From NCBI RefSeq assembly GCF_006715785.1, contig NZ_VFNX01000001.1, positions 1,688,501-1,752,500 on the forward strand: a DNA stretch of 64,000 bases. The letters run 5' to 3'. Numbering within the stretch: the first letter of the stretch is position 1; every line of letters starts with the position of its first letter. The notes under the pieces are model-generated. The model worked only from the letters and a program-made list of their open reading frames with translations. It made no database searches and was not told the DNA's origin. This stretch comes from Streptomyces puniciscabiei (GTDB taxonomy: Bacteria; Actinomycetota; Actinomycetes; Streptomycetales; Streptomycetaceae). Made by a program: the position numbers and the translations under genes. Positions 32,974 to 40,425 of the stretch are shown here, in pieces.

Positions 32974-33585
32974 CTACTCGGGGGTTTCGTCCAGCGCGTG
33001 GCCGACCAGGGACAGCAGGGTCTCGATGACCGAGATCCGGCGCCGCGCATCCATGATCATGACAGGGACGTGCGCGGGGATCGTCAGCGCCTCCCGTACG
33101 TCCTCCGGCTCGAACAGCTCGGTGCCGTCGAAGTGGTTGACCGCGACCACGTACGGCAGTCCACAGCTCTCGAAGTAGTCCAGCGCCGGGAAGCAGTCCT
33201 TCAGCCGGCGCGTGTCGGCCATGACGACCGCGCCGATCGCGCCACGCACCAGGTCGTCCCACATGAACCAGAACCGCTGCTGGCCCGGCGTGCCGAACAG
33301 GTAGAGCACCAGGTCGTCGTCGAGCGTGATGCGGCCGAAGTCCATGGCCACCGTGGTGGTGAGCTTGCCCGGGGTGGCGGTGAGGTCGTCGGTCTCCTCG
33401 CTCGCCTCGGTCATCAGCGCCTCGGTCTGCAGAGGCGTGATCTCCGAGACGGAGGTGACCAGGGTGGTCTTGCCGACCCCGAAGCCTCCCGCCACGACTA
33501 TCTTCGTGGCGATGGGGGCGCGGGTGCGGTCCGTCTGCCAGGACCTCAGGTCCTCGTCGGTGTCCTCAAAGACGACGGAGTCCAC
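32974..33585 (-). CDS. cvnD: Conservon GTP/ATP-binding protein (CvnD-like)
   Basis: A 203-residue Ras-like P-loop protein of the MglA/Cvn type: Walker A VVAGGFGVGKTTLVTSVSEI, Walker B VLYLFGTPGQQRFWFMWDDLVRGAIGAVVMADTR, and NHFDG as the base-recognition motif. The family is part of the conservon (cvn) operon that works at the membrane with a sensor kinase and roadblock protein. Its start overlaps the end of the DUF742 gene by 20 bp, so they are translated together. Confidence 0.93.
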   Translation of the reverse strand: MDSVVFEDTDEDLRSWQTDRTRAPIATKIVVAGGFGVGKTTLVTSVSEITPLQTEALMTEASEETDDLTATPGKLTTTVAMDFGRITLDDDLVLYLFGTPGQQRFWFMWDDLVRGAIGAVVMADTRRLKDCFPALDYFESCGLPYVVAVNHFDGTELFEPEDVREALTIPAHVPVMIMDARRRISVIETLLSLVGHALDETPE

Positions 33586-33985
33586 TCAGCACCCTTTCCA
33601 GCAGAGCGCGGTCCGGGCGGCCGGTGCCGTGACCGGTTCCCGTTCCGTAGACGCGGATCTTTCCCTGGTCCGCCAGGTCGCTGAGCAACACGCGGACCAC
33701 GCCGAGCGGCATCTTCAGCAGCGCGGCGATCTCGGCCACCGTGCGCATACGGCGGCACAGTTCGACGATGGCCCGCATCTCCGGCATGACGCGGCCCTGT
33801 GAACCCGTGAGGGAACCATTCGTCAGTTCCTTGCGCTCGTCCGGGGCCTCCAGCGCCGCGACGAACGTCTCCACGAGGAGGACGTGGCCGAAGCGGGTAC
33901 GGCCGCCGGTGAGCGAGTAGGGGCGGACCCGGGCGGGTTTGCGGTCGCCGCCGCGCACGGGGAGGTTCTTCGGCGTGCCGCTCAT
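33566..33985 (-). CDS. cvnC: DUF742 protein (CvnC-like)
   Basis: 139 residues: VRPYSLTGGRTRFGHVLLVETFVAALEAP, MPEMRAIVELCRRMRTVAEIAALLKMPLGVVRVLLSDLADQGKIRVYG. This is the winged-helix-like DUF742 found in all conservons. Start at ATG 33985 overlaps the roadblock gene stop (4 bp). The frame is open to 34111. Confidence 0.92.
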   Translation of the reverse strand: MSGTPKNLPVRGGDRKPARVRPYSLTGGRTRFGHVLLVETFVAALEAPDERKELTNGSLTGSQGRVMPEMRAIVELCRRMRTVAEIAALLKMPLGVVRVLLSDLADQGKIRVYGTGTGHGTGRPDRALLERVLSGLRRL

Positions 33986-34485
33986 CGGGCACTCCCCGCC
34001 GACTCGGTCTCCAGGGACTTGCGCAGCTCGCTGCGGAGTTCCGGGGTCAGGACGTGGCCGGCGCGGCCGACGAACAGCGCCATGTGGTACGCCACCACGC
34101 TCATGTCGCACTCGGCGCTGCCGTGCACGCCGAGCAGCGAGCCGTCGCTGATCGACATCACGAACAGGCTGCCCTCCTCCATCGCGATCATCGTGTGCTT
34201 GACGCCGCCGAAGTCCATCAGCTTCGCGGCGCCGACGGTGAGGCTGCCGATGCCGGAGACGATGGTGGCCAGGTCGGCGGAGGAGCCGCGGGGGCCGCTG
34301 CGCCTTTCTCCGCGGGCCTGCCGGGCCTCCTCCGTGCGACCCGGGTCGGAGGAGAGCAGGAGCAGGCCGTCCGAGGAGACCACGGCGACCGACTGGATGC
34401 CGGGGACTTCCTCGACCAGGTTGGTCAGCAGCCAGTGCAGGTTGCGGGCTTCACTGCTCAGTCCGTAGGTACTGGGCGCGGTCAA
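33982..34485 (-). CDS. cvnB: Roadblock/LC7 domain protein (CvnB-like)
   Basis: 167 residues with the roadblock/LC7 fold: LHWLLTNLVEEVPGIQSVAVVSSDGLLLLSSD, then FGGVKHTMIAMEEGSLFVMSISDGSLLGVHGSAECDMSVVAYHMALFVGRAGHVLTPELR. In conservons this subunit probably acts as the GTPase regulator or scaffold for CvnD. Overlaps the kinase stop by 4 bp. Confidence 0.93.
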   Translation of the reverse strand: MTAPSTYGLSSEARNLHWLLTNLVEEVPGIQSVAVVSSDGLLLLSSDPGRTEEARQARGERRSGPRGSSADLATIVSGIGSLTVGAAKLMDFGGVKHTMIAMEEGSLFVMSISDGSLLGVHGSAECDMSVVAYHMALFVGRAGHVLTPELRSELRKSLETESAGSAR

Positions 34486-37400
34486 CTGCTTGCCTCCTCG
34501 GCTGTGCCCCCCGTGGCGTTTTCGGTACGTGCTGCGATCTCTGCCTCTACGTCGCGGTAGCCGGCCTGGGCGCCGTGGCGGAATCCGCCGAGTCTCCTGC
34601 GGAGGGCTTCGGCGTCCACCGAGCGGGGCCGCTGGCGCGGGGCCGCCTGGGTCGGGACCGTGATCCTGGGTGTGCGCTTGGGGAGGCCCTTGCTGGTGAG
34701 CCGTTCCTCCTCCGCCTCGGCCTCGCCTTCGCCTTCGGCAGGGATTTCGTTCCCACCCGCACCACCTGTGCGGCTCTCGTCGTCGGGTGCGGGTGGCCCC
34801 TGCGGGGCGCGTCCACCGTCGGCGGCTGCCGGGCCCGTGGGTTCCGCCGTGAGGTCCGGGAGCAGCAGCTCCATGGTCGACTCGGCGAACGTCTCCGCCG
34901 GGGCCTTCGGTCGGGTCTCCGTGTTCTGGGCGGCGGGGGCGGCCTGTTCGTGGACTGCCCGCTCCAGCTGGTCCCCGGCACCGGCCCCGAAGGCGTCCCG
35001 CACGGCGTCCTGGGCCGATCCGGCGAAGGCGCTCCCCGGCTCACTGTCCCGTTCGGCGGATGTGGGCTCCTCCGCGAGGGTGCCGAAGGTCGTCGCGGTG
35101 TCGCCCGCGGGGGTCCCCGGAGTCGCCGGAAGTGCCGGCTCCTCCGGAGTGTCGGTCTCGTCGGCCGGAGTGCCGGCGGCACCTTCCGCGGCCGGCACTG
35201 CGGAGGCGCTCTCCTCGGTCGTACCGCCGGAGGCAGCCGCCCCGCGGACCGCCTGTTCCGCCAGGGCGACCAGGGGGTCGGTGCCCTGGGTGCGGCCGTG
35301 CAGGACGTTGGAGTTGACCTCGGCGTCGGCGCCGGGGAGGGAGAAGGTGCCCGTGCTGCTCATGGCCGAGGTCCGCGGGGGCAGGGCGGTGGCCGGGGCC
35401 TCGCTGAGGAGGGTGGCCGGCAGGACGACCACCGCGGCGACGCCGCCCTGCTTCTGCTCGCGCAGCTGCACCCGGACGCCGTGGCGGTGGGCCAGGCGGG
35501 CGACGACGTACAGACCGAGGCCGAGGCCGGCCTCGCCCTCGCTGTCGTAGGAGGACTCCGGGTCGAAGTCGGCCAGGCGGGCGTTGAGGCGGCCCAGGCG
35601 GTCGGGCGCCATGCCGATGCCCTCGTCCTGGACCGAGAGCATGACCTCACCGGATTCCAGGAGCCAGCCGGAGACCTCCACCGGGAGGTCCGGCGGGGAG
35701 AACGACGTGGCGTTCTCCATCAGCTCGGCCAGGAGGTGCGAGAGGTCGTCCGCCGCGAAGCCCGCGACGTGGGCGTGCGGGGGGAGGGCCGCGATGCGGA
35801 CCCGCTCGTAGCGCTCGATCTCACTGACGCCCGCACGGACCACGTCGACCAGCGGCACCGGGCCGTGGTGCTGCTGGACGTGCTCGGCGCCTGCCAGGAC
35901 CAGGAGGTTCTCGCTGTGGCGGCGCATGACCGTGGCGAAGTGGTCGAGCTTGAAGAGGGTGGCGAGGCGGTCCGGGTCCTGCTCGCGGTCCTCCAGGCCC
36001 TCGATGACCGCGAGCTGGCGTTCGACCAGCCCGAGGGTGCGCAGGGCCAGGTTGACGAACGTGCCGCCGATGCTGGTGCGCAGCCGCTCCATCTGCTCGG
36101 CGGCCTGGCTCAGCTCGGCCTGGAGGGCCTCGCGGGCGTCGGCCATCTTCTGCCGCTGCCCGACCAGGTGCTTGCGGTCCGTCTCCAGCGTGGCCACCCG
36201 CTCGCCCGCGGCGACGGCCTGCTCGCGCAGGGCGACCGCGTGCGCGTGCAGGGCGTTGACCGAGCGGACGACCTGGGCGAACTCGTCGTTGCGGCCGGTG
36301 AAGGCGATCGGTTCCTGCGTGGTGGGATCGCCGGACTCCGCCAGCCGGGCCGAGCCGCGGCGCAGCACCGACAGCGGGCGGGTCAGGGTGCGGGCCATGG
36401 CCGTGGCGAGGCCCACGGCCACCAGCATCAGGGCGCCGAGGACCGCGATGCGGATCTCCAGCGCCGTGACGTCGTCGTCGCGGAGTTTCGCCAGGTCCTT
36501 GGTGCGGTGGTCGTAGAGGGCCGATTCCGCGCCGCGCATCAGGTCGACGCGGGCGGACAGGGCGGCGTCCAGCTTCTTGGTGCTGGTGGTCAGCTCGCTG
36601 TCGGCCAGTGTCGGCTGGGCGGTGAGCCGGGCGAGGTACTTCTCGGCCGAGTTGACGTCGGAACCGGTGACCGTGGAGTCGTAGGAGTCGACGGCCGTCT
36701 TGGGGGCGGTGGCGCGGAAGTCGGCGAGGGCGGCGTCGGCGCGCAGCCGGGACTGCTGGGCGGCGGCGGTCAGCTCGTCGCGCTGCTTCCGGTCGGCCTC
36801 GGAGGTGCTGGAGGCCGTGGTGGGCAGGCCGGTGACGGGGTTGATCACGGTGCGGGTGCTGGACGGCACGTTCAGCGCGGCGAGCAGCAGGCCGCGGGCC
36901 GCGGCGGACTGCTGGACGGCGGTGTCCAGTTCGGCGAGCGCGTGGGCGCCGGAGCCGGCCCGCGGGGGCGTCTCGTCGGCCAGCTGCTCGGCGAGCCGGT
37001 GCAGTTCGGTGATCGTGGCCGAGTAGGCCTGGTGGGTCTGGAGCGCGCTGGTCTTCCCGGTGAGGGCGGCCCGCCGGGTGACGGAGATGCCGTAGAGGTC
37101 GGTGCGCAGCGTGGCCGGCAGGTCCGGGTCGGCGCGCAGGTCCTCGACCTGCCGGTCGACGCGGGTGCTGCGGTCCTCGGAGGGCGCCTTCGACTCGGGG
37201 CGCCCGGCCGCGATGTAGGAGGTGACCTCGTCACGCTCGTCGGCGAGGGAGTTCGCGAGGGCCAGGGCGTCCTGGGTGCGGGCGGCCAGCGTCACCAGGT
37301 CCTGGGAGTCGCTGACGTCCTGGGAGGCGGTGAGCAGGGAGGGCGCGCCGGCTCCCGCGACGGCGGCGGCCACCACGGCGACGGCGATGATGAGCCGGGT

Positions 37401-37511
37401 GCGCACATGGGTGGGGCGGCCGGTGCCCACGGGTGTCTGCCGGGCGGTCCCCGTGGGGTCCGTCTGCCTGCCTGTGCGCCGAGGCCGCTTCATCTGCACC
37501 GGTGCTCGCAT
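34482..37511 (-). CDS. cvnA: Conservon sensor histidine kinase-like protein with NIT domain (CvnA-like)
   Basis: A 1009-residue membrane protein. TM1 at about 38-62 (LIIAVAVVAAAVAGAGAPSLL), then an extracellular nitrate/nitrite-sensing-like helical domain (about 65-340), TM2 (LGALMLVAVGLATAMA), HAMP, and coiled coil. The HATPase domain contains LLAELMENATSFSPPDLPVEVSGW, VQDEGIGMAPDRLGRLNARLADFD and GLGLYVVARLAHRHGV. There is no classical HisKA phospho-acceptor helix, as usual for conservon kinases. The last 280 residues are an Ala/Pro/Glu/Thr-rich tail ending in a basic helix (RSVDAEALRRRLGGFRHGAQAGYRDVEAEIAA). First gene of the operon cvnA-B-C-D and flavoprotein. Confidence 0.92.
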   Translation of the reverse strand: MRAPVQMKRPRRTGRQTDPTGTARQTPVGTGRPTHVRTRLIIAVAVVAAAVAGAGAPSLLTASQDVSDSQDLVTLAARTQDALALANSLADERDEVTSYIAAGRPESKAPSEDRSTRVDRQVEDLRADPDLPATLRTDLYGISVTRRAALTGKTSALQTHQAYSATITELHRLAEQLADETPPRAGSGAHALAELDTAVQQSAAARGLLLAALNVPSSTRTVINPVTGLPTTASSTSEADRKQRDELTAAAQQSRLRADAALADFRATAPKTAVDSYDSTVTGSDVNSAEKYLARLTAQPTLADSELTTSTKKLDAALSARVDLMRGAESALYDHRTKDLAKLRDDDVTALEIRIAVLGALMLVAVGLATAMARTLTRPLSVLRRGSARLAESGDPTTQEPIAFTGRNDEFAQVVRSVNALHAHAVALREQAVAAGERVATLETDRKHLVGQRQKMADAREALQAELSQAAEQMERLRTSIGGTFVNLALRTLGLVERQLAVIEGLEDREQDPDRLATLFKLDHFATVMRRHSENLLVLAGAEHVQQHHGPVPLVDVVRAGVSEIERYERVRIAALPPHAHVAGFAADDLSHLLAELMENATSFSPPDLPVEVSGWLLESGEVMLSVQDEGIGMAPDRLGRLNARLADFDPESSYDSEGEAGLGLGLYVVARLAHRHGVRVQLREQKQGGVAAVVVLPATLLSEAPATALPPRTSAMSSTGTFSLPGADAEVNSNVLHGRTQGTDPLVALAEQAVRGAAASGGTTEESASAVPAAEGAAGTPADETDTPEEPALPATPGTPAGDTATTFGTLAEEPTSAERDSEPGSAFAGSAQDAVRDAFGAGAGDQLERAVHEQAAPAAQNTETRPKAPAETFAESTMELLLPDLTAEPTGPAAADGGRAPQGPPAPDDESRTGGAGGNEIPAEGEGEAEAEEERLTSKGLPKRTPRITVPTQAAPRQRPRSVDAEALRRRLGGFRHGAQAGYRDVEAEIAARTENATGGTAEEASS

Positions 37512-37882
37512 TCCTGAACTCGTCTACCCATGGGTCCGGGTGGCGCCCCGTCATGTCGGGCCAAGTGCTGCGTACACCCGGTTCGTACGGTCCCCGACCC
37601 TCCCAGCGCCGGTGGGCGGTGGTCGCGCATCACCTGACCCGCCACCCGAAGGAGTGAACATCGGAGGGGAGTTGGCGGGCAAGTTCCTCTGCCGCGTGTG
37701 ACGCCGCTTCGCGGCCTGCCGGTTGGACGCGCGGGGCAGGCTTTGGCAATATTCGCCACCACGCCTTCCCGGAGCGGATCATTCCACCCCAAAACAGGCG
37801 CCTGACCAGTGAGGTCGTGCCAATTCGGCGACGATTGCCAGCCTTTGGCGGATCCTGTGAAGGCCTCGTGCAGACTGGCTGG
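37512..37882. other. Divergent intergenic region between cvnA and the PP2C-like gene
   Basis: About 370 bp with promoters expected on both strands. A tiny frame starting GTGAACATCGGAGG near 37,656 encodes 15 residues only and is not a convincing gene. I see no strong hairpin or repeat. Confidence 0.4.
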
Positions 37883-38671
37883 ATGCGAACTGATCTCGTT
37901 TCGGAACCCGGTGCCGCGAACCGACCCAACGAGGACTTCGCCGCCGTCGGACTACCCGGCTCCGGACAGGGAGGTTGTGTGATCGTCCTGGACGGGGTGA
38001 CTCCGCCGCGCGGTGCGACGGGGTGTCTGCATTCCGTCCCCTGGTTCACCGCGCGGCTCGGCGGCGCGCTGACCGAACTGACCGTTTCGCACGGAGATCT
38101 GACGCTGGCGGAGATTCTCTCGCGGGCGATCGGCCGCACCGCGGAGGCCCACGCGCAAACCTGTGAGCTTTCTCACCCGCGAACCCCGCAGGCGACCGTG
38201 GCCCTGGCCCGCTGGTCCGCGGACACCGTCGAGTACCTGGTGCTGTCCGACTCCGCGCTGCTGCTGCAGGGCGCCGACGGGACGGTCACCCCGGTCCTGG
38301 ACGACCGGCTGGCCCGGCTCCCGCGCTCCGCGCTCGCCACCGACGCACTGGTGGACGCCACCCTGCGCAACAAGGAGGGCGGCTTCTTCACGGCCGCCGC
38401 CGACCCCTCGGTGGCCGCCCGCGCGGTCGCCGGCACGGTGCCCCGGCGCGAGGTCCGTGCCCTGGCCGCGCTGACGGACGGCGCGACCCGCTGGACGGAG
38501 AAGTTCCACGAGGGCGACTGGCAGGCCCTGTTCGCGACGGTCGCGAAGCAGGGCGCCCGGTCCCTGGTGGACCGGGTGCGGGAGCTGGAGACGGCGGACC
38601 GCGAGGAGCGGGCGTTCCTGGGGCGGAGCAAGACGCACGACGACGCGACGGTGGTCTACGCCGAGCTGTGA
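37883..38671 (+). CDS. PP2C-like protein phosphatase
   Basis: A 262-residue soluble protein with the PP2C layout: EPGAANRPNEDFAAVGLPGSGQGGCVIVLDGVTPPRGATGCLHSVPWF at the N-terminus, ALTDGATRWTEKFHEGDW, and the C-terminal FLGRSKTHDDATVVYAEL. The metal-ligand aspartates (NED, VLDGV, LTDGA, HDD) are retained. Proteins of this kind dephosphorylate Ser/Thr. The frame extends to 37817; I start at ATG 37883 (MRTDLVSEPG) where the homology begins. A GTG at 37868 is possible. Convergent with the MarR gene. Confidence 0.75.
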   Translation: MRTDLVSEPGAANRPNEDFAAVGLPGSGQGGCVIVLDGVTPPRGATGCLHSVPWFTARLGGALTELTVSHGDLTLAEILSRAIGRTAEAHAQTCELSHPRTPQATVALARWSADTVEYLVLSDSALLLQGADGTVTPVLDDRLARLPRSALATDALVDATLRNKEGGFFTAAADPSVAARAVAGTVPRREVRALAALTDGATRWTEKFHEGDWQALFATVAKQGARSLVDRVRELETADREERAFLGRSKTHDDATVVYAEL

Positions 38672-38708
38672 GCGGCCGCCGGCCCGGGCTCTCCCGCGCG
38701 CGGCCGCT
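38671..38708. terminator. Hairpin between PP2C-like and MarR genes
   Basis: AGCGGCCGC (38671-38679) pairs with GCGGCCGCT (38700-38708) with a 20-nt loop. It lies between two convergent genes and may terminate both. Confidence 0.5.
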
Positions 38709-38716
38709 GCGGGGGC

Positions 38717-39208
38717 CTACTTCTCCATGACGCCGTTCAACTGGTGCAGGAGGCGGGCGAGTTCGGCGACCTCGCGGCGGTCCCAGTGGGCGAGCTGCCG
38801 GACGTAGCGGGCGCGGCGGGCCTCGCGGACCTTGCCGACCCGGCCGCGCCCCTCGTCGGTGAGGGTGACCAGCCAGGCGCGGCCGTCGGCGGGGTCGGGT
38901 TCGCGGGCGATCAGGCCCAGCTCCTCCAGCGCGCGCAGCTGGCGGGACATGGTGGCCTTGCCGACGCCGATGTAGCCGGCGAGCTCCGTGGCCCGCTGGC
39001 CGCCGCACTCGTCCAGGCGGATGAGCAGGCCGTACGCGGAGGACTCCAGGTCGGGATGGACCTCGCGGGCCATCTCGCCCTGGTTGGCCCGGGCCCGCCT
39101 CAGCAGCACGGTCAACTCCCGTTCCAGCGCCAGGAACTCCTGGTCTGCACCAGTGGGCGTCATCTGGTGGGCGCCGCGATGTGCGTCGCCGTTTCCGTCC
39201 TCGTGCAC
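38717..39208 (-). CDS. MarR family transcriptional regulator
   Basis: About 163 residues with a winged-helix domain: LESSAYGLLIRLDECGGQRATELAGYIGVGKATMSRQLRALEELGLIAREPDPADGRAWLVTLTDEGR. Start assignment is uncertain: ATG 39163 (MTPTGADQEF) and GTG 39208 (VHEDGNG) are both plausible; the latter follows a GCAGGGG sequence, and a TTG at 39253 is less likely. Target unknown; the GH25 gene diverges 237 bp away and is a possible target. Confidence 0.85.
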   Translation of the reverse strand: MHEDGNGDAHRGAHQMTPTGADQEFLALERELTVLLRRARANQGEMAREVHPDLESSAYGLLIRLDECGGQRATELAGYIGVGKATMSRQLRALEELGLIAREPDPADGRAWLVTLTDEGRGRVGKVREARRARYVRQLAHWDRREVAELARLLHQLNGVMEK

Positions 39209-39445
39209 GTCAGCACCCCTGCTCGGTTTCGCGATCCTGAAAGTTTCTGTCAAACGTCGTCATTGCCGCAGCTCTGTAAGTATTTCGCAGGGCTAGACCA
39301 ACGGCGGCGTCCGGACCCCCTTCCCACGCCGTCATCTACGTGCGTAGCTTCTTTATCAGCCAATCAATGGCATGCCCACGCCAGTGCGGCATCCGGTACA
39401 CGGTCACAGCCACGTTCCCCCCACCCCATTCCCCGGAGGCACGTC

Positions 39446-40288
39446 ATGCCCGTGCACAGACCCGGCTCCGACCGCTCCGACCGCTCCTTCGGCCCGCGCC
39501 CCCTCGCCGTCCTGGTCACGGCCCTGCTCGCGGCGCTCTCCCTCACCCTCCCGCTCACCTCCGCCCACGCCGCGACCACGCCCAGCCGCGGCTCCGCCCA
39601 CATGGGCATGGGCGTCCTCGCGCACGACGGCCGGGCCGGCACCCCCGCCTCCGGTGACGTCACCCAGACCGAGGGCGTGGACGTCTCCGGCTACCAGGGC
39701 AACGTCGCCTGGTCGACCCTGTGGAACAGCGGGGTGCGCTGGGCGTACACGAAGGCGACGGAAGGCACGTACTACACGAACCCGTACTTCGCCCAGCAGT
39801 ACAACGGCTCGTACAACGTGGGCATGATCCGCGGCGCCTACCACTTCGCCACCCCGGACACCACCAGCGGCGCCACCCAGGCGAGCTACTTCGTCGGCCA
39901 CGGCGGCGGCTGGTCCCGGGACGGCAAGACCCTGCCCGGCGCGCTCGACATCGAGTGGAACCCGTACGGCGCCGCCTGCTACGGCAAGACCGCGAGCCAG
40001 ATGGTCAGCTGGATCGCCGACTTCCTCACCACCTACAAGTCGCTGACCGGCCGGGACGCGGTGATCTACACGGCGACCAGCTGGTGGACCCAGTGCACCG
40101 GCAACTACGGCGGCTTCGCCGCGAACAACCCGCTGTGGATCGCCCGCTACGCCTCGGACCCGGGGACCCTGCCGGCCGGCTGGTCGTACTACACGATGTG
40201 GCAGTACACCTCCTCCGGCCCGACCGTCGGCGACCACGACAAGTTCAACGGAGCGCTGGACCGGGTGCAGGCCCTGGCCAACGGTTAG
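39446..40288 (+). CDS. Secreted GH25 lysozyme
   Basis: A 280-residue glycoside hydrolase family 25 muramidase. Signal peptide about 1-43 (PLAVLVTALLAALSLTLPLTSAHAA). The catalytic domain begins QTEGVDVSGYQGNVAWSTLWNSGVRWAYTKATEGTYY; the catalytic Asp-x-Glu is in LPGALDIEWNPYG; IRGAYHFATPDTTSGATQASYFV and YTMWQYTSSGPTVGDHDKFNG are also standard. It hydrolyses beta-1,4 bonds of peptidoglycan. ATG 39446 follows GGAGG. A short linker of about 30 residues precedes the domain; no wall-binding domain is present. Confidence 0.93.
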   Translation: MPVHRPGSDRSDRSFGPRPLAVLVTALLAALSLTLPLTSAHAATTPSRGSAHMGMGVLAHDGRAGTPASGDVTQTEGVDVSGYQGNVAWSTLWNSGVRWAYTKATEGTYYTNPYFAQQYNGSYNVGMIRGAYHFATPDTTSGATQASYFVGHGGGWSRDGKTLPGALDIEWNPYGAACYGKTASQMVSWIADFLTTYKSLTGRDAVIYTATSWWTQCTGNYGGFAANNPLWIARYASDPGTLPAGWSYYTMWQYTSSGPTVGDHDKFNGALDRVQALANG

Positions 40289-40300
40289 TGCCCGCCGCGC

Positions 40301-40346
40301 GGCGGGAGGTCGTCGGCCGGTCGCACCCGGTCGGGGACCTCCCGCC
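40301..40346 (+). terminator. Hairpin after the lysozyme gene
   Basis: GGCGGGAGGTC (40301-40311) pairs with GACCTCCCGCC (40336-40346), an 11-bp stem 12 bp downstream of the stop. Confidence 0.6.
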
Positions 40347-40425
40347 AACCCTGCGTTGGTGCTCACAGCCGCCCGGGATCATGCTGGTCAGGAGAGGCTG
40401 CCGAGCAAGGGCGAGATGAGCGGCG

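Noticed and set aside
37656..37703. 15-codon GTG frame upstream of the PP2C-like gene
   Set aside because: Too short, and the start overlaps the putative ribosome site; no independent support.
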